The translations under genes were made by a program, and so were the position numbers. Shown here one piece after another: positions 22,395-36,235 of a stretch of 64,000 nucleotides of DNA (the stretch's first letter is position 1; each line of letters begins with the position of its first letter). The DNA is from Aradus depressus (Eukaryota > Arthropoda > Insecta > Hemiptera > Aradidae), in assembly GCA_963662175.1 (NCBI GenBank), contig OY759227.1, forward strand, positions 4,558,501 through 4,622,500, given 5' to 3'. The notes under the pieces are model-generated. The model worked only from the letters and a program-made list of their open reading frames with translations, ran no database searches and was not told where the DNA came from.

Positions 22395-25032
22395 GGACTT
22401 TCTCTAATCTTTAATGTATTTCCGATCTACAAGTATACATCAAATTGCATTACTCCAGAATAAAAGACAAAGGTGGTAAAGCTTATGGAACACTTATCGC
22501 CAGAAACGGTAGCCATTTCAAAATATCAGTGAACCGAAAAGTTGGTGAGTGCTGGGGTGTTCGATATCCTTATTTCGAACACAACTTGTAGATTTAGAGT
22601 GATATTTTCTTGAGGGACTTTCTCGAATCGTTAATGTATTTCCAATCTAAAAGTATACATCAAATTGCATTACTCCAGAATAAAAGACAAAGGTGGTAAA
22701 GCTCATGGAACACTTATCGCCAGTAACGGCAGTCATTTCAAAATGTCAGTCAACCGAAATGTTGGTGAGTGCTGGGGTGTTCGATATCCTTATTTCGTAC
22801 ACAACTTGTAGATTTAGAGTGATGTTTTCTTGAGGGACTTTCTGGAATTATTAGTGTATTTCCGATCTACCAGTATAGATCATATTGCATATCTCCTGAA
22901 TAAAAGACAATGAGGTAAAGCTCATGGAACACTGATCGCCAGTAACGACAGCCATTTCAAAATGTCTGTGAACCGAAATGTTGGTGAGTGCTGCGGTGTT
23001 CGATATCCTTATTTCGAACACAACTTGTAGATTTAGAGTGATATTTTCTTGAGGGACTTTCTGGAATTATTAGTGTATTTCCGATATACAAGTATAGATC
23101 ATAATGCAAATCTCCTGAAATAACAGACAGAGGTGCTACAGCTCATGAATCAATTATCGCCAGTAACGGCAGCCATTTAAAAATGTTAGTGAACCGAAAT
23201 GTTGGTGAGTGCTGGTGTGTTCGATATCCTTATTTCGAACACAACTTGTAGATTTAGAGTGATATTTTATTGAAGGACTTTCTCGAATCTTTCATGTATT
23301 TCCGATCTACAAGTATACATCAAATTGCATTACTCCAGAATAAAAGACAAAGGTGGTAAAGCTCATGGAACACTTATCGCCAGTAACGGCAGCCATTTCA
23401 AAATGTCAGTGAACCGAAATGTTGGTGAGTGCTGGTGTGTTCGATATCCTTATTTCGAACACAACTTGTAGATTTAGAGTGTTATTTTCTTGAAGGACTT
23501 TCTCGAATCTTTAATGTATTTCAGATCTACAAGTATACATCAAATTGCATTACTCCAGAATAAAAGACAAAGGTGGTAAAGCTCATGGAACACTTATCGC
23601 CAGTAACGGCAGTCATTTCAAAATGTCAGTCAACCGAAATGTTGGTGAGGGCTGGGGTGTTCGATATCCTTATTTCGACCACAACTTGTAGATTTAGAGT
23701 GATGTTTTCTTGAGGGACTTTCTGGAATTATTAGTGTATTTCTGATCTACAAGTATAGATCATATTGCATATCTCCTGAATAAAAGACAATGAGGTAAAG
23801 CTCATGGAACACTGATCGCCAGTAACGACAGCCATTTCAAAATGTCAGTGAACCGAAATGTTGGTGAGTGCTGCGGTGTTCGATATCCTTATTTCGAACA
23901 CAACTTGTAGATTTAGAGTGATATTTTCTTGAGGGACTTTCTGGAATTATTAGTGTATTTCCGATATACAAGTATAGATCATAATGCATATCTCCTGACA
24001 TAAAAGACAGAGGTGCTACAGCTCATGGATCAATTATCGCCAGTAACGGCAGCCATTTAAAAATGTTAGTGAACCGAAATGTTGGTGAGTACTGGTGTGT
24101 TCGATATCCTTATTTCGAACCCAACTTGTAGATTTAGAGTGATATTTTATTGAAGGACTTTCTCGAATCTTTCATGTATTTCCGATCTACAAGTATACAT
24201 CAAATTGCATATCTCCTGAATAAAAGACAATGAGGTAAAGCTCATGGAACACTTATCGCCAGTAACGACAGCCATTTCAAAATGTCAGTGAACCGAAATG
24301 TTGGTGAGTGCTGCGGTGTTCGATATCCTTATTTCGAACACAACTTGTAGATTTAGCGTGATATTTTCTTGAGGGACTTTCTCGAATCTATGATGTATTT
24401 CCGATCTACAAGTATACGTCAAATTGCATTACTCCAGAATAAAAGACAAAGGTGGTAAGGCTCTAGGAACACTTATCGCCAGTAACGGCAGCCATTTCAA
24501 AATGTCACTGAACAGAAATGTATGTGAGTGCTGGGGTGTTCGATATCCTTATTTCGAACACAACTTGTAGATTTAGAGTGATATTTTCTTGAGGGACTTT
24601 CTGGAATTATTAGTGTATTTCCGATCTACAAGTATAGATCATATTGCATATCTATTGAAAAAAAAACAATGAGGTAAGGCTCATGGAACACTTATCGCCA
24701 GTAACAGCAGCCATTTCGAAATGTCAGTGAACCGAAATGTTGGTGAGTGCTGGGGTGTTCGATATCCTTATTTCGAACACAACTTGTAGATTTAGCGTGA
24801 TATTTTCTTGAGGGACTTTCTCGAATCTTTAATGTATTTCCGATCTACAAGTATACGTCAAATTGCATTACTCCAGAATAAAAGGGAAAGGTGGTAAAGC
24901 TCATGGAACACTTATCGCCAGTAACGGCAGCCATTTCAAAATGTCAGTGAACCGAAATGTTGGTGAGTGCTTGTGTGATCGATATCCTTATTTCGAACAC
25001 AACTTGTAGATTTAGAGTGTTATTTTCTTGAA
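22395..25032. repeat. 12-mer higher-order repeat, copy 1 (2638 bp)
   Basis: Starts at 22395 (N), 22615, 22835 (M), 23054 (K), 23275, 23495, 23715 (M), 23934 (K), 24155, 24374 (G), 24594 (H) and 24813. The series repeats 2638 bp on. Rare variants tie the copies together: GAATCGTTAATG with CCAATCTAAAAG (22615/25253), CTACCAGTATAG (22835/25473), GCAAATCTCC with CATGAATCAA (23054/25692), TTTCAGATCTAC (23495/26133) and GGCTCTAGG (24374/27012). An internal 880 bp M-K-x-y repeat is also present. Confidence 0.93.
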
Positions 25033-27670
25033 GGACTTTCTCGAATCTTTAATGTATTTCCGATCTACAAGTATACATGAAATTGCATTACTCCAGAATA
25101 AAAGACAAAGGTGGTAAAGCTTATGGAACACTTATCGCCAGAAACGGTAGCCATTTCAAAATATCAGTGAACCGAAAAGTTGGTGAGTGCTGGGGTGTTC
25201 GATATCCTTATTTCGAACACAACTTGTAGATTTAGAGTGATATTTTCTTGAGGGACTTTCTCGAATCGTTAATGTATTTCCAATCTAAAAGTATACATCA
25301 AATTGCATTACTCCAGAATAAAAGACAAAGGTGGTAAAGCTCATAGAACACTTATCGCCAGTAACGGCAGTCATTTCAAAATGTCAGTCAACCGAAATGT
25401 TGGTGAGTGCTGGGGTGTTCGATATCCTTATTTCGAACACAACTTGTAGATTTAGAGTGATGTTTTCTTGAGGGACTTTCTGGAATTATTAGTGTATTTC
25501 CGATCTACCAGTATAGATCATATTGCATATCTCCTGAATAAAAGACAATGAGGTAAAGCTCATGGAACACTGATCGCCAGTAACGACAGCCATTTCAAAA
25601 TGTCTGTGAACCGAAATGTTGGTGAGTGCTGCGGTGTTCGATATCCTTATTTCGAACACAACTTGTAGATTTAGAGTGATATTTTCTTGAGGGACTTTCT
25701 GGAATTATTAGTGTATTTCCGATATACAAGTATAGATCATAATGCAAATCTCCTGAAATAACAGACAGAGGTGCTACAGCTCATGAATCAATTATCGCCA
25801 GTAACGGCAGCCATTTAAAAATGTTAGTGAACCGAAATGTTGGTGAGTGCTGGTGTGTTCGATATCCTTATTTCGAACACAACTTGTAGATTTAGAGTGA
25901 TATTTTATTGAAGGACATTCTCGAATCTTTCATGTATTTCCGATCTACAAGTATACATCAAATTGCATTACTCCAGAATAAAAGACAAAGGTGGTAAAGC
26001 TCATGGAACACTTATCGCCAGTAACGGCAGCCATTTCAAAATGTCAGTGAACCGAAATGTTGGTGAGTGCTGGTGTGTTCGATATCCTTATTTCGAACAC
26101 AACTTGTAGATTTAGAGTGTTATTTTCTTGAAGGACTTTCTCGAATCTTTAATGTATTTCAGATCTACAAGTATACATCAAATTGCATTACTCCAGAATA
26201 AAAGACAAAGGTGGTAAAGCTCATGGAACACTTATCGCCAGTAACGGCAGTCATTTCAAAATGTCAGTCAACCGAAATGTTGGTGAGGGCTGGGGTGTTC
26301 GATATCCTTATTTCGACCACAACTTGTAGATTTAGAGTGATGTTTTCTTGAGGGACTTTCTGGAATTATTAGTGTATTTCCGATCTACAAGTATAGATCA
26401 TATTGCATATCTCCTGAATAAAAGACAATGAGGTAAAGCTCATGGAACACTGATCGCCAGTAACGACAGCCATTTCAAAATGTCAGTGAACCGAAATGTT
26501 GGTGAGTGCTGCGGTGTTCGATATCCTTATTTCGAACACAACTTGTAGATTTAGAGTGATATTTTCTTGAGGGACTTTCTGGAATTATTAGTGTATTTCC
26601 GATATACAAGTATAGATCATAATGCAAATCTCCTGAAATAACAGACAGAGGTGCTACAGCTCATGGATCAATTATCGCCAGTAACGGCAGCCATTTAAAA
26701 ATGTTAGTGAACCGAAATGTTGGTGAGTACTGGTGTGTTCGATATCCTTATTTCGAACCCAACTTGTAGATTTAGAGTGATATTTTATTGAAGGACTTTC
26801 TCGAATCTTTCATGTATTTCCGATCTACAAGTATACATCAAATTGCATATCTCCTGAATAAAAGACAATGAGGTAAAGCTCATGGAACACTTATCGCCAG
26901 TAACGACAGCCATTTCAAAATGTCAGTGAACCGAAATGTTGGTGAGTGCTGCGGTGTTCGATATCCTTATTTCGAACACAACTTGTAGATTTAGCGTGAT
27001 ATTTTCTTGAGGGACTTTCTCGAATCTATGATGTATTTCCGATCTACAAGTATACGTCAAATTGCATTACTCCAGAATAAAAGACAAAGGTGGTAAGGCT
27101 CTAGGAACACTTATCGCCAGTAACGGCAGACATTTCAAAATGTCACTGAACAGAAATGTATGTGAGTGCTGGGGTGTTCGATATCCTTATTTCGAACACA
27201 ACTTGTAGATTTAGAGTGATATTTTCTTGAGGGACTTTCTGGAATTATTAGTGTATTTCCGATCTACAAGTATAGATCATATTGCATATCTATTGAAAAA
27301 AAAACAATGAGGTAAGGCTCATGGAACACTTATCGCCAGTAACAGCAGCCATTTCGAAATGTCAGTGAACCGAAATGTTGGTGAGTGCTGGGGTGTTCGA
27401 TATCCTTATTTCGAACACAACTTGTAGATTTAGCGTGATATTTTCTTGAGGGACTTTCTCGAATCTTTAATGTATTTCCGATCTACAAGTATACGTCAAA
27501 TTGCATTACTCCAGAATAAAAGGGAAAGGTGGTAAAGCTCATGGAACACTTATCGCCAGTAACGGCAGCCATTTCAAAATGTCAGTGAACCGAAATGTTG
27601 GTGAGTGCTTGTGTGATCGATATCCTTATTTCGAACACAACTTGTAGATTTAGAGTGTTATTTTCTTGAA
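25033..27670. repeat. 12-mer higher-order repeat, copy 2 (2638 bp)
   Basis: Same twelve monomers in the same order: 25033, 25253, 25473, 25692, 25913, 26133, 26353, 26572, 26793, 27012, 27232, 27451. Few differences from copy 1 are visible, for example GGACATTCTC at 25913 and GGCAGACATTTC in the G. The first half of monomer 22395 differs from that of 25033, so the exact duplication edge lies inside this monomer near GCTTATGG. Confidence 0.93.
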
Positions 27671-29208
27671 GGACTTTCTCGAATCTTTAATGTATTTCCG
27701 ATCTACAAGTATACATGAAATTGCATTACTCCAGGATAAAAGACAAAGGTGGTAAAGCTCATGGAACACTCATCGCCAGTAACGGCAGCCATTTCAAAAT
27801 GTCAGTGAACCGAAATGTTGGTGAGTGCTGGTGTGTTCGATATCCTTATTTCGAACACAACTTGTGGATTTAGAGTGTTATTTTCTTGAAGGACTTTCTA
27901 GAATCTTTAATGTATTTCCGATCTACAAGTATACATCAAATTGCATTACTCCAGAATAAAAGACAATGAGATAAAGCTCATGGAACACTTATCGCCAGTA
28001 ACGACAGCCATTTCAAAATGTCAGTGAACCGAAATGTTGGTGAGTGCTGCGGTGTTCGATATCCTTATTTCGAACACAACTTGTAGATTTAGCGTGATAT
28101 TTTCTTGAGGGACTTTCTCGAATCTTTAATGTATTTCCGATCTACAAGTATACGTCAAAATGCATTACTCCAGAATTAGAGACAAAGGAGGTAAAGCTCA
28201 TGGAACACTTATCGCCAGAAACGGCAGTCATTTCAAAATGTCAGTCAACCGAAATGTTGGTGAGTGCTGGGGTGTTCGATATCCTTATTTCGAACACAAC
28301 TTGTAGATTTAGCGTGATATTTTCTTGAGGGACTTTCTCGAATCTTTAATGTATTTCCGATCTACAAGTATACGTCAAATTGCATTACTCCAGATTTAGA
28401 GACAAAGGAGGTAAAGCTCATGGAACACTTATCGCCAGAAACGGTAGTCATTTCAAAATGTCAGTCAACCGAAATGTTGGTGAGTGCTGGGGTGTTCGAT
28501 ATCCTTATTTCGAACACAACTTGTAGATTTAGCGTGATATTTTCATGAGGGACTTTCTGGAATTATTAGTGTATTTCCGATATACAAGTATACATCAAAT
28601 TGCATTACTCCAGAATAAAAGAGAAAGGTGGTAAAGCTCATGGAACACTCATCGCCAGTAACGGCAGTCATTTCAAAATGTCAGTCAACCGAAATGTATG
28701 TGAGTGCTGGGGTGTTCGATATCCTTATTTCGAACACAACTTGTAGATTTAGAGTGATATTTTCTTGAGGGACTTTCTGGAATTATTACTGTAGTTCCGA
28801 TCTACAAGTATAGATCATATTGCATATCTATTGAAAAAAAGACAATGAGGTAAGGCTCATGGAACACTTATCGCCAGTAACGGCAGCCATTTCGAAATGT
28901 CAGTGAACCGAAATGTTGGTGAGTGCTGGGGTGTTCGATATCCTTGTTTCGAACAAAACTTGTAGATTTAGAGTAATATTTTCTGGAGGGACTTTCTCGA
29001 ATCTCTGATGTATTTCCAATCTACAAGTATACATCAAATTGCATTACTCCAGAATAAAAGACAAAGGTGGTGAAGCTCATGGAACACTCATCGCCAGTAA
29101 CGGCAGTCATTTCAAAATGTCAGTCAACCGAAATGTTGGTGAGTGCTGGGGTGTTCGATATCCTTATTTCGAACACAACTTGTAGATTTAGACTCATATT
29201 TTCTTGGG
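27671..29208. repeat. Mosaic of C, D/A, A, B, H and E monomers
   Basis: Starts at 27671, 27891 (TTTCTAGAATC; its middle is M-like with GACAATGAG), 28110 (D/A), 28330 (A), 28550 (B with a C/A end), 28770 (H with a D end) and 28989 (E with an A end and the odd tail GACTCATATTTTCTTGGG). That tail marks E or D monomers that precede M throughout the right half of the window. Confidence 0.87.
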
Positions 29209-29866
29209 GGACTTTCTGGAATTATTAGTGTATTTCCGATCTACAAGTATAGATCATATTGCATATCTCCTGAATAAAAGACAATGAGGTAAAGCTCATG
29301 GAACACTTATCGCCAGTAACGACAGCCATTTCAAAATGTCAGTGAACCGAAATGTTGGTGAGTGCTGCGGTGTTCGATATTCTTATTTCGAACACAACTT
29401 GTAGATTTAGCGTGATATTTTCTTGAGGGCTTTCTCGAATTTTTAATGTATTTCCGATCTTCGAGTATACATCAAATTGCATTACTGCAGAATAAAAGAC
29501 AAAGGTGGTAAAGCTGATGGAACACTTATCGCCAGTACCGGCAGCCATTTCAAAATGTCAGTGAACCGAAATGTTGGTGAGTGCTGGGGTGTTCGATATC
29601 CTTATTTCGAACACAACTTGTAGATTTAGCGTGATATTTTTTTGAGGGACTTTCTCGAATCTATGATGTATTTCCGATCTACAAGTATACGTCAAATTGC
29701 ATTACTCCAGAATAAAAGACAAAGGTGGTAAAGCTCATGGAACACTTATCGCCAGTAACGGCAGCCATTTCAAAATGTCACTGAACAGAAATGTATGTGA
29801 GTGCTGGGGTGTTCGATATCCTTATTTCGAACACAACTTGTAGATTTAGCGTGATATTTTCATGAG
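29209..29866. repeat. M-F-G trimer, copy 1 (658 bp)
   Basis: M 29209 (219 bp), F 29428 (219 bp, with GATCTTCGAG) and G 29647. The same trimer follows at 29867. A 69-codon minus-strand open frame (29339-29548) crosses the M-F boundary and reappears wherever this M-F pair does. Confidence 0.93.
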
Positions 29867-30524
29867 GGACTTTCTGGAATTATTAGTGTATTTCCGATCT
29901 ACAAGTATAGATCATATTGCATATCTCCTGAATAAAAGACAATGAGGTAAAGCTCATGGAACACTTATCGCCAGTAACGACAGCCATTTCAAAATGTCAG
30001 TGAACCGAAATGTTGGTGAGTGCTGCGGTGTTCGATATTCTTATTTCGAACACAACTTGTAGATTTAGCGTGATATTTTCTTGAGGGCTTTCTCGAATTT
30101 TTAATGTATTTCCGATCTTCGAGTATACATCAAATTGCATTACTGCAGAATAAAAGACAAAGGTGGTAAAGCTGATGGAAAACTTATCGCCAGTACCGGC
30201 AGCCATTTCAAAATGTCAGTGAACCGAAATGTTGGTGAGTGCTGGGGTGTTCGATATCCTTATTTCGAACACAACTTGTAGATTTAGCGTGATATTTTTT
30301 TGAGGGACTTTCTCGAATCTATGATGTATTTCCGATCTACAAGTATACGTCAAATTGCATTACTCCAGAATAAAAGACAAAGGTGGTAAAGCTCATGGAA
30401 CACTTATCGCCAGTAACGGCAGCCATTTCAAAATGTCACTGAACAGAAATGTATGTGAGTGCTGGGGTGTTCGATATCCTTATTTCGAACACAACTTGTA
30501 GATTTAGCGTGATATTTTCATGAG
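29867..30524. repeat. M-F-G trimer, copy 2 (658 bp)
   Basis: M 29867, F 30086, G 30305. It is nearly identical to the previous trimer; GGAAAACTTATC replaces GGAACACTTATC in F. That variant is shared with the F at 34478, so this second trimer is the one copied in the larger 4392 bp duplication. Confidence 0.93.
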
Positions 30525-31843
30525 GGACTTTCTCGAATCTTTAATGTATTTCCGATCTACGAGTATACATCAAATTGCATTACTGCAGAATAAAAGACAA
30601 AGGTGGTAAAGCTCATGGAACACTTATCGCCAGTAACGGTAGCCATTTCATAATATCAGTGAACCGAAATGTTGGTGAGTGCTGGGGTGTTCGATATCCT
30701 TATTTCGAACACAACTTGTAGATTTAGCGTGATATTTCATTGAGGGACTTTCTCGAATCTATGATGTATTTCCGATCTACAAGTATACGTCAAATTGCAT
30801 TACTCCAGAATTAGAGACAAAGGAGGTAAAGCTCATGGAACACTTATCGCCAGTAACGGTAGCCATTTCAAAATATCAGTGAACCGAAATGTTGGTGAGT
30901 GCTGGGGTGTTCGATATCCTTATTTCGAACACAACTTGTAGATTTAGCGTGATATTTTCTTGAGGGACTTTCTCGAATCTATGATGTATTTCCGATCTAC
31001 AAGTATACGTCAAATTGCATTACTCCAGAATAAAAGACAAAGGTGGTAAAGCTCATGGAACACTTATCGCCAGTAACGGCAGCCATTTCAAAATGTCACT
31101 GAACAGAAATGTATGTGAGTGCTGGGGTGTTCGATATCCTTATTTCGAACACAACTTGTAGATTTAGAGTGATATTTTCTTGAGGGACTTTCTGGAATTA
31201 TTAGTGTATTTCCGATCTACAAGTATAGATCATATTGCATATCTATTGAAAAAAAGACAATGAGGTAAGGCTCATGGAACACTTATCGCCAGTAACGGCA
31301 GCCATTTCGAAATGTCAGTGAACCGAAATGTTGGTGCGTGCTGGGGTGTTCGATATCCTTATTTCGAACACAACTTGTAGATTTAGCGTGATATTTTCTT
31401 GAGGGACTTTCTCGAATCTTTAATGTATTTCCGATCTACAAGTATACGTCAAATTGCATTACTCCAGAATTAGAGACAAAGGAGGTAAAGCTCATGGAAC
31501 ACTTATCGCCAGTAACGGTAGCCATTTCAAAATATCAGTGAACCGAAATGTTGGTGAGTGCTGGGGTGTTCGATATCCTTATTTCGAACACAACTTGTAG
31601 ATTTAGCGTGATATTTTCTTGAGGGACTTTCTCGAATCTATGATGTATTTCCGATCTACAAGTATACGTCAAATTGCATTACTCCAGAATTAGAGACAAA
31701 GGAGGTAAAGCTCATGGAACACTTATCGCCAGTATCGGTAGCCATTTCAAAATATCAGTGAACCGAAAAGTTGGTGAGTGCTGGGGTGTTCGATATCCTT
31801 GTTTCGAACAAAACTTGTAGATTTAGAGTAATATTTTCTGGAG
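30525..31843. repeat. D-, G- and H-type run within the 4392 bp offset duplication
   Basis: Starts at 30525 (D-like with ACGAGTAT, CTGCAGAAT and CATAATATC), 30745 (G start, D end), 30965 (G), 31185 (H), 31404 (D) and 31624 (G start, D end with GTATCGGTAGCC). Together with the preceding M-F-G this nine-monomer series is repeated in order at 34259-36235. Confidence 0.9.
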
Positions 31844-34258
31844 GGACTTTCTGGAATTATTAGTGTATTTCCGATCTACAAGTATAGATCATATTGCATA
31901 TCTCCTGAATAAAAGACAATGAGGTAAAGCTCATGGAACTCTTATCGCCAGTAACGACAGCCATTTCAAAATGTCAGTAAACCGAAATGTTGGTGAGTGC
32001 TGCGGTGTTCGATATTCTTACTTCGAACATAACTTGTAGATTTAGCGTGATATTTTCTTGAGGGCTTTCTCGAATTTTTAATGTATTTCCGATCTACGAG
32101 TATACATCAAATTGCATTACTGCAGAATAAAAGACAAAGGTGGTAAAGCTGATGGAACACTTATCGCCAGTACCGGCAGTCATTTCAAAATGTCAGTCAA
32201 CCGAAATGTTGGTGAGTGCTGGGGTGTTCGATATCCTTATTTCGAACACAACTTGTAGATTTAGCGTGATATTATCATGAGGGACTTTCTGGAATTATTA
32301 GTGTATTTCCGATATACAAGTATACATCAAATTGCATTACTCCAGAATAAAAGAGAAAGGTGGTAAAGCTCATGGAACACTTATCGCCAGTAACGGCAGC
32401 CATTTCAAAATGTCACTAAACCGAAATGTTGGTGAGCGCTGGTGTGTTCGATATCCTTATTTCGAACACAACTTGTAGATTTAGAGTGTTATTTTCTTGA
32501 AGGACTTTCTCGAATCTTTAATGTATTTCCGATCTACAAGTATACATGAAATTGCATTACTCCAGAATAAAAGACAAAGGTGGTAAAGCTCATGGAACAC
32601 TCATCGCCAGTAACGGCAGTCATTTCAAAATGTCAGTGAACCGAAATGTATGTGAGTGCTGGGGTGTTCGATATCCTTATTTCGAACACAACTTGTAGAT
32701 TTAGAGTGATATTTTCTTGAGGGACTTTCTCGAATCTTTAATGTATTTCCGATCTACAAGTATACGTCAAATTGCATTACTCCAGAATTAGAGACAAAGG
32801 AGGTAAAGCTCATGGAACACTTATCGCCAGTAACGGTAGCCATTTCAAAATATCAGTGAACCGAAATGTTGGTGAGTGCTGGGGTGTTCGATATCCTTAT
32901 TTCGAACACAACTTGTAGATTTAGACTCATATTTTCTTGGGGGACTTTCTGGAATTATTAGTGTATTTCCGATCTACAAGTATAGATCATATTGCATATC
33001 TCCTGAATAAAAGACAATGAGGTAAAGCTCATGGAACTCTTATCGCCAGTAACGACAGCCATTTCAAAATGTCAGTAAACCGAAATGTTGGTGAGTGCTG
33101 CGGTGTTCGATATTCTTACTTCGAACATAACTTGTAGATTTAGCGTGATATTTTCTTGAGGGCTTTCTCGAATTTTTAATGTATTTCCGATCTACGAGTA
33201 TACATCAAATTGCATTACTGCAGAATAAAAGACAAAGGTGGTAAAGCTGATGGAACACTTATCGCCAGTACCGGCAGTCATTTCAAAATGTCAGTCAACC
33301 GAAATGTTGGTGAGTGCTGGGGTGTTCGATATCCTTATTTCGAACACAACTTGTAGATTTAGCGTGATATTATCATGAGGGACTTTCTGGAATTATTAGT
33401 GTATTTCCGATATACAAGTATACATCAAATTGCATTACTCCAGAATAAAAGAGAAAGGTGGTAAAGCTCATGGAACACTTATCGCCAGTAACGGCAGCCA
33501 TTTCGAAATGTCAGTGAACCGAAATGTTGGTATGTGCTGGGGTGTTCGATATCCTTATTTCGAACACAACTTGTAGATTTAGCGTGATATTTTCTTGAGG
33601 GACTTTCTTGAATCTTTAATGTATTTCCGATCTACAAGTATACGTCAAATTGCATTACTCCAGAATTAGAGACAAAGGAGGTAAAGCTCATGGAACACTT
33701 ATCGCCAGTAACGGCAGCCATTTCAAAATGTCACTGAACAGAAATGTATGTGAGTGCTGGGGTGTTCGATATCCTTATTTCGAACACAACTTGTAGATTT
33801 AGCGTGATATTTTCATGAGGGACTTTCTGGAATTATTAGTGTATTTCCGATCTACAAGTATAGATCATATTGCATATCTCCTGAATAAAAGACAATGAGG
33901 TAAGGCTCATGGAACACTTATCGCCAGTAACGGCAGCCATTTCGAAATGTCAGTGAACCGAAAAGTTGGTGTGTGCTGGGGTGTTCGATATCCTTATTTC
34001 GAACACAACTTGTAGATTTAGCGTGATATTTTCTTGAGGGACTTTCTCGAATCTATGATGTATTTCCGATCTACAAGTATACGTCAAATTGCATTACTCC
34101 AGAATAAAAGACAAAGGTGGTAAAGCTCATGGAACACTTATCGCCAGTAACGGCAGCCATTTCAAAATGTCACTGAACAGAAATGTATGTGAGTGCTGGG
34201 GTGTTCGATATCCTTATTTCGAACACAACTTGTAGATTTAGCGGGATATTTTCATGAG
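31844..34258. repeat. M-F-B-C-D 5-mer with partial second copy, then D, M, G
   Basis: M 31844 (GGAACTCTTATC), F 32063, B 32282, C 32502, D 32722, then again M 32942, F 33161, B 33380: a 1098 bp offset. The shared rare variants are GGAACTCTTATC, CTTACTTCGAACAT and the F tail ATATTATCATGAG. The second B switches to an H-like end (TTTCGAAATG, TTGGTATGTG). Monomers 33600 (D start, G end), 33820 (M) and 34039 (G) complete the stretch. Confidence 0.9.
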
Positions 34259-36235
34259 GGACTTTCTGGAATTATTAGTGTATTTCCGATCTACAAGTAT
34301 AGATCATATTGCATATCTCCTGAATAAAAGACAATGAGGTAAAGCTCATGGAACACTTATCGCCAGTAACGACAGCCATTTCAAAATGTCAGTGAACCGA
34401 AATGTTGGTGAGTGCTGCGGTGTTCGATATTCTTATTTCGAACACAACTTGTAGATTTAGCGTGATATTTTCTTGAGGGCTTTCTCGAATTTTTAATGTA
34501 TTTCCGATCTTCGAGTATACATCAAATTGCATTACTGCAGAATAAAAGACAAAGGTGGTAAAGCTGATGGAAAACTTATCGCCAGTACCGGCAGCCATTT
34601 CAAAATGTCAGTGAACCGAAATGTTGGTGAGTGCTGGGGTGTTCGATATCCTTATTTCGAACACAACTTGTAGATTTAGCGTGATATTTTTTTGAGGGAC
34701 TTTCTCGAATCTATGATGTATTTCCGATCTACAAGTATACGTCAAATTGCATTACTCCAGAATAAAAGACAAAGGTGGTAAAGCTCATGGAACACTTATC
34801 GCCAGTAACGGCAGCCATTTCAAAATGTCAGTGAACAGAAATGTATGTGAGTGCTGGGGTGTTCGATATCCTTATTTCGAACACAACTTGTAGATTTAGC
34901 GTGATATTTTCATGAGGGACTTTCTCGAATCTTTAATGTATTTCCGATCTACGAGTATACATCAAATTGCATTACTGCAGAATAAAAGACAAAGGTGGTA
35001 AAGCTCATGGAACACTTATCGCCAGTACCGGTAGCCATTTCATAATATCAGTGAACCGAAATGTTGGTGAGTGCTGGGGTGTTCGATATCCTTATTTCGA
35101 ACACAACTTGTAGATTTAGCGTGATATTTTATTGAGGGACTTTCTCGAATCTATGATGTATTTCCGATCTACAAGTATACGTCAAATTGCATTACTCCAG
35201 AATTAGAGACAAAGGAGGTAAAGCTCATGGAACACTTATCGCCAGTAACGGTAGCCATTTCAAAATATCAGTGAACCGAAATGTTGGTGAGTGCTGGGGT
35301 GTTCGATATCCTTATTTCGAACACAACTTGTAGATTTAGCGTGATATTTTCTTGAGGGACTTTCTCGAATCTATGATGTATTTCCGATCTACAAGTATAC
35401 GTCAAATTGCATTACTCCAGAATAAAAGACAAAGGTGGTAAAGCTCATGGAACACTTATCGCCAGTAACGGCAGCCATTTCAAAATGTCACTGAACAGAA
35501 ATGTATGTGAGTGCTGGGGTGTTCGATATCCTTATTTCGAACACAACTTGTAGATTTAGAGTGATATTTTCTTGAGGGACTTTCTGGAATTATTAGTGTA
35601 TTTCCGATCTACAAGTATAGATCATATTGCATATCTATTGAAAAAAAGACAATGAGGTAAGGCTCATGGAACACTTATCGCCAGTAACGGCAGCCATTTC
35701 GAAATGTCAGTGAACCGAAATGTTGGTGTGTGCTGGGGTGTTCGATATCCTTATTTCGAACACAACTTGTAGATTTAGCGTGATATTTTCTTGAGGGACT
35801 TTCTCGAATCTTTAATGTATTTCCGATCTACAAGTATACGTCAAATTGCATTACTCCAGAATTAGAGACAAAGGAGGTAAAGCTCATGGAACACTTATCG
35901 CCAGTAACGGTAGCCATTTCAAAATATCAGTGAACCGAAATGTTGGTGAGTGCTGGGGTGTTCGATATCCTTATTTCGAACACAACTTGTAGATTTAGCG
36001 TGATATTTTCTTGAGGGACTTTCTCGAATCTATGATGTATTTCCGATCTACAAGTATACGTCAAATTGCATTACTCCAGAATTAGAGACAAAGGAGGTAA
36101 AGCTCATGGAACACTTATCGCCAGTATCGGTAGCCATTTCAAAATATCAGTGAACCGAAAAGTTGGTGAGTGCTGGGGTGTTCGATATCCTTGTTTCGAA
36201 CAAAACTTGTAGATTTAGAGTAATATTTTCTGGAG
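34259..36235. repeat. Nine-monomer duplication of 29867-31843 (4392 bp offset)
   Basis: M 34259, F 34478, G 34697, 34917, 35137, G 35357, H 35577, D 35796 and 36016 follow the order of 29867-31843. They share GATCTTCGAG, GGAAAACTTATC, CATAATATC and GTATCGG. The copies differ slightly, for example GTACCGGTAGCC at 34917 and CAGTGAACAG in the G at 34697. Confidence 0.92.

Noticed and set aside
29339..29548. Minus-strand open frames of 69-77 codons (29339, 29997, 34389, 38783, 40320, 57367; 12430 is 72 codons)
   Set aside because: They cross monomer boundaries and exist only where variants happen to remove stops. A 220 bp unit shifts frame by one each copy, so no long frame can persist.
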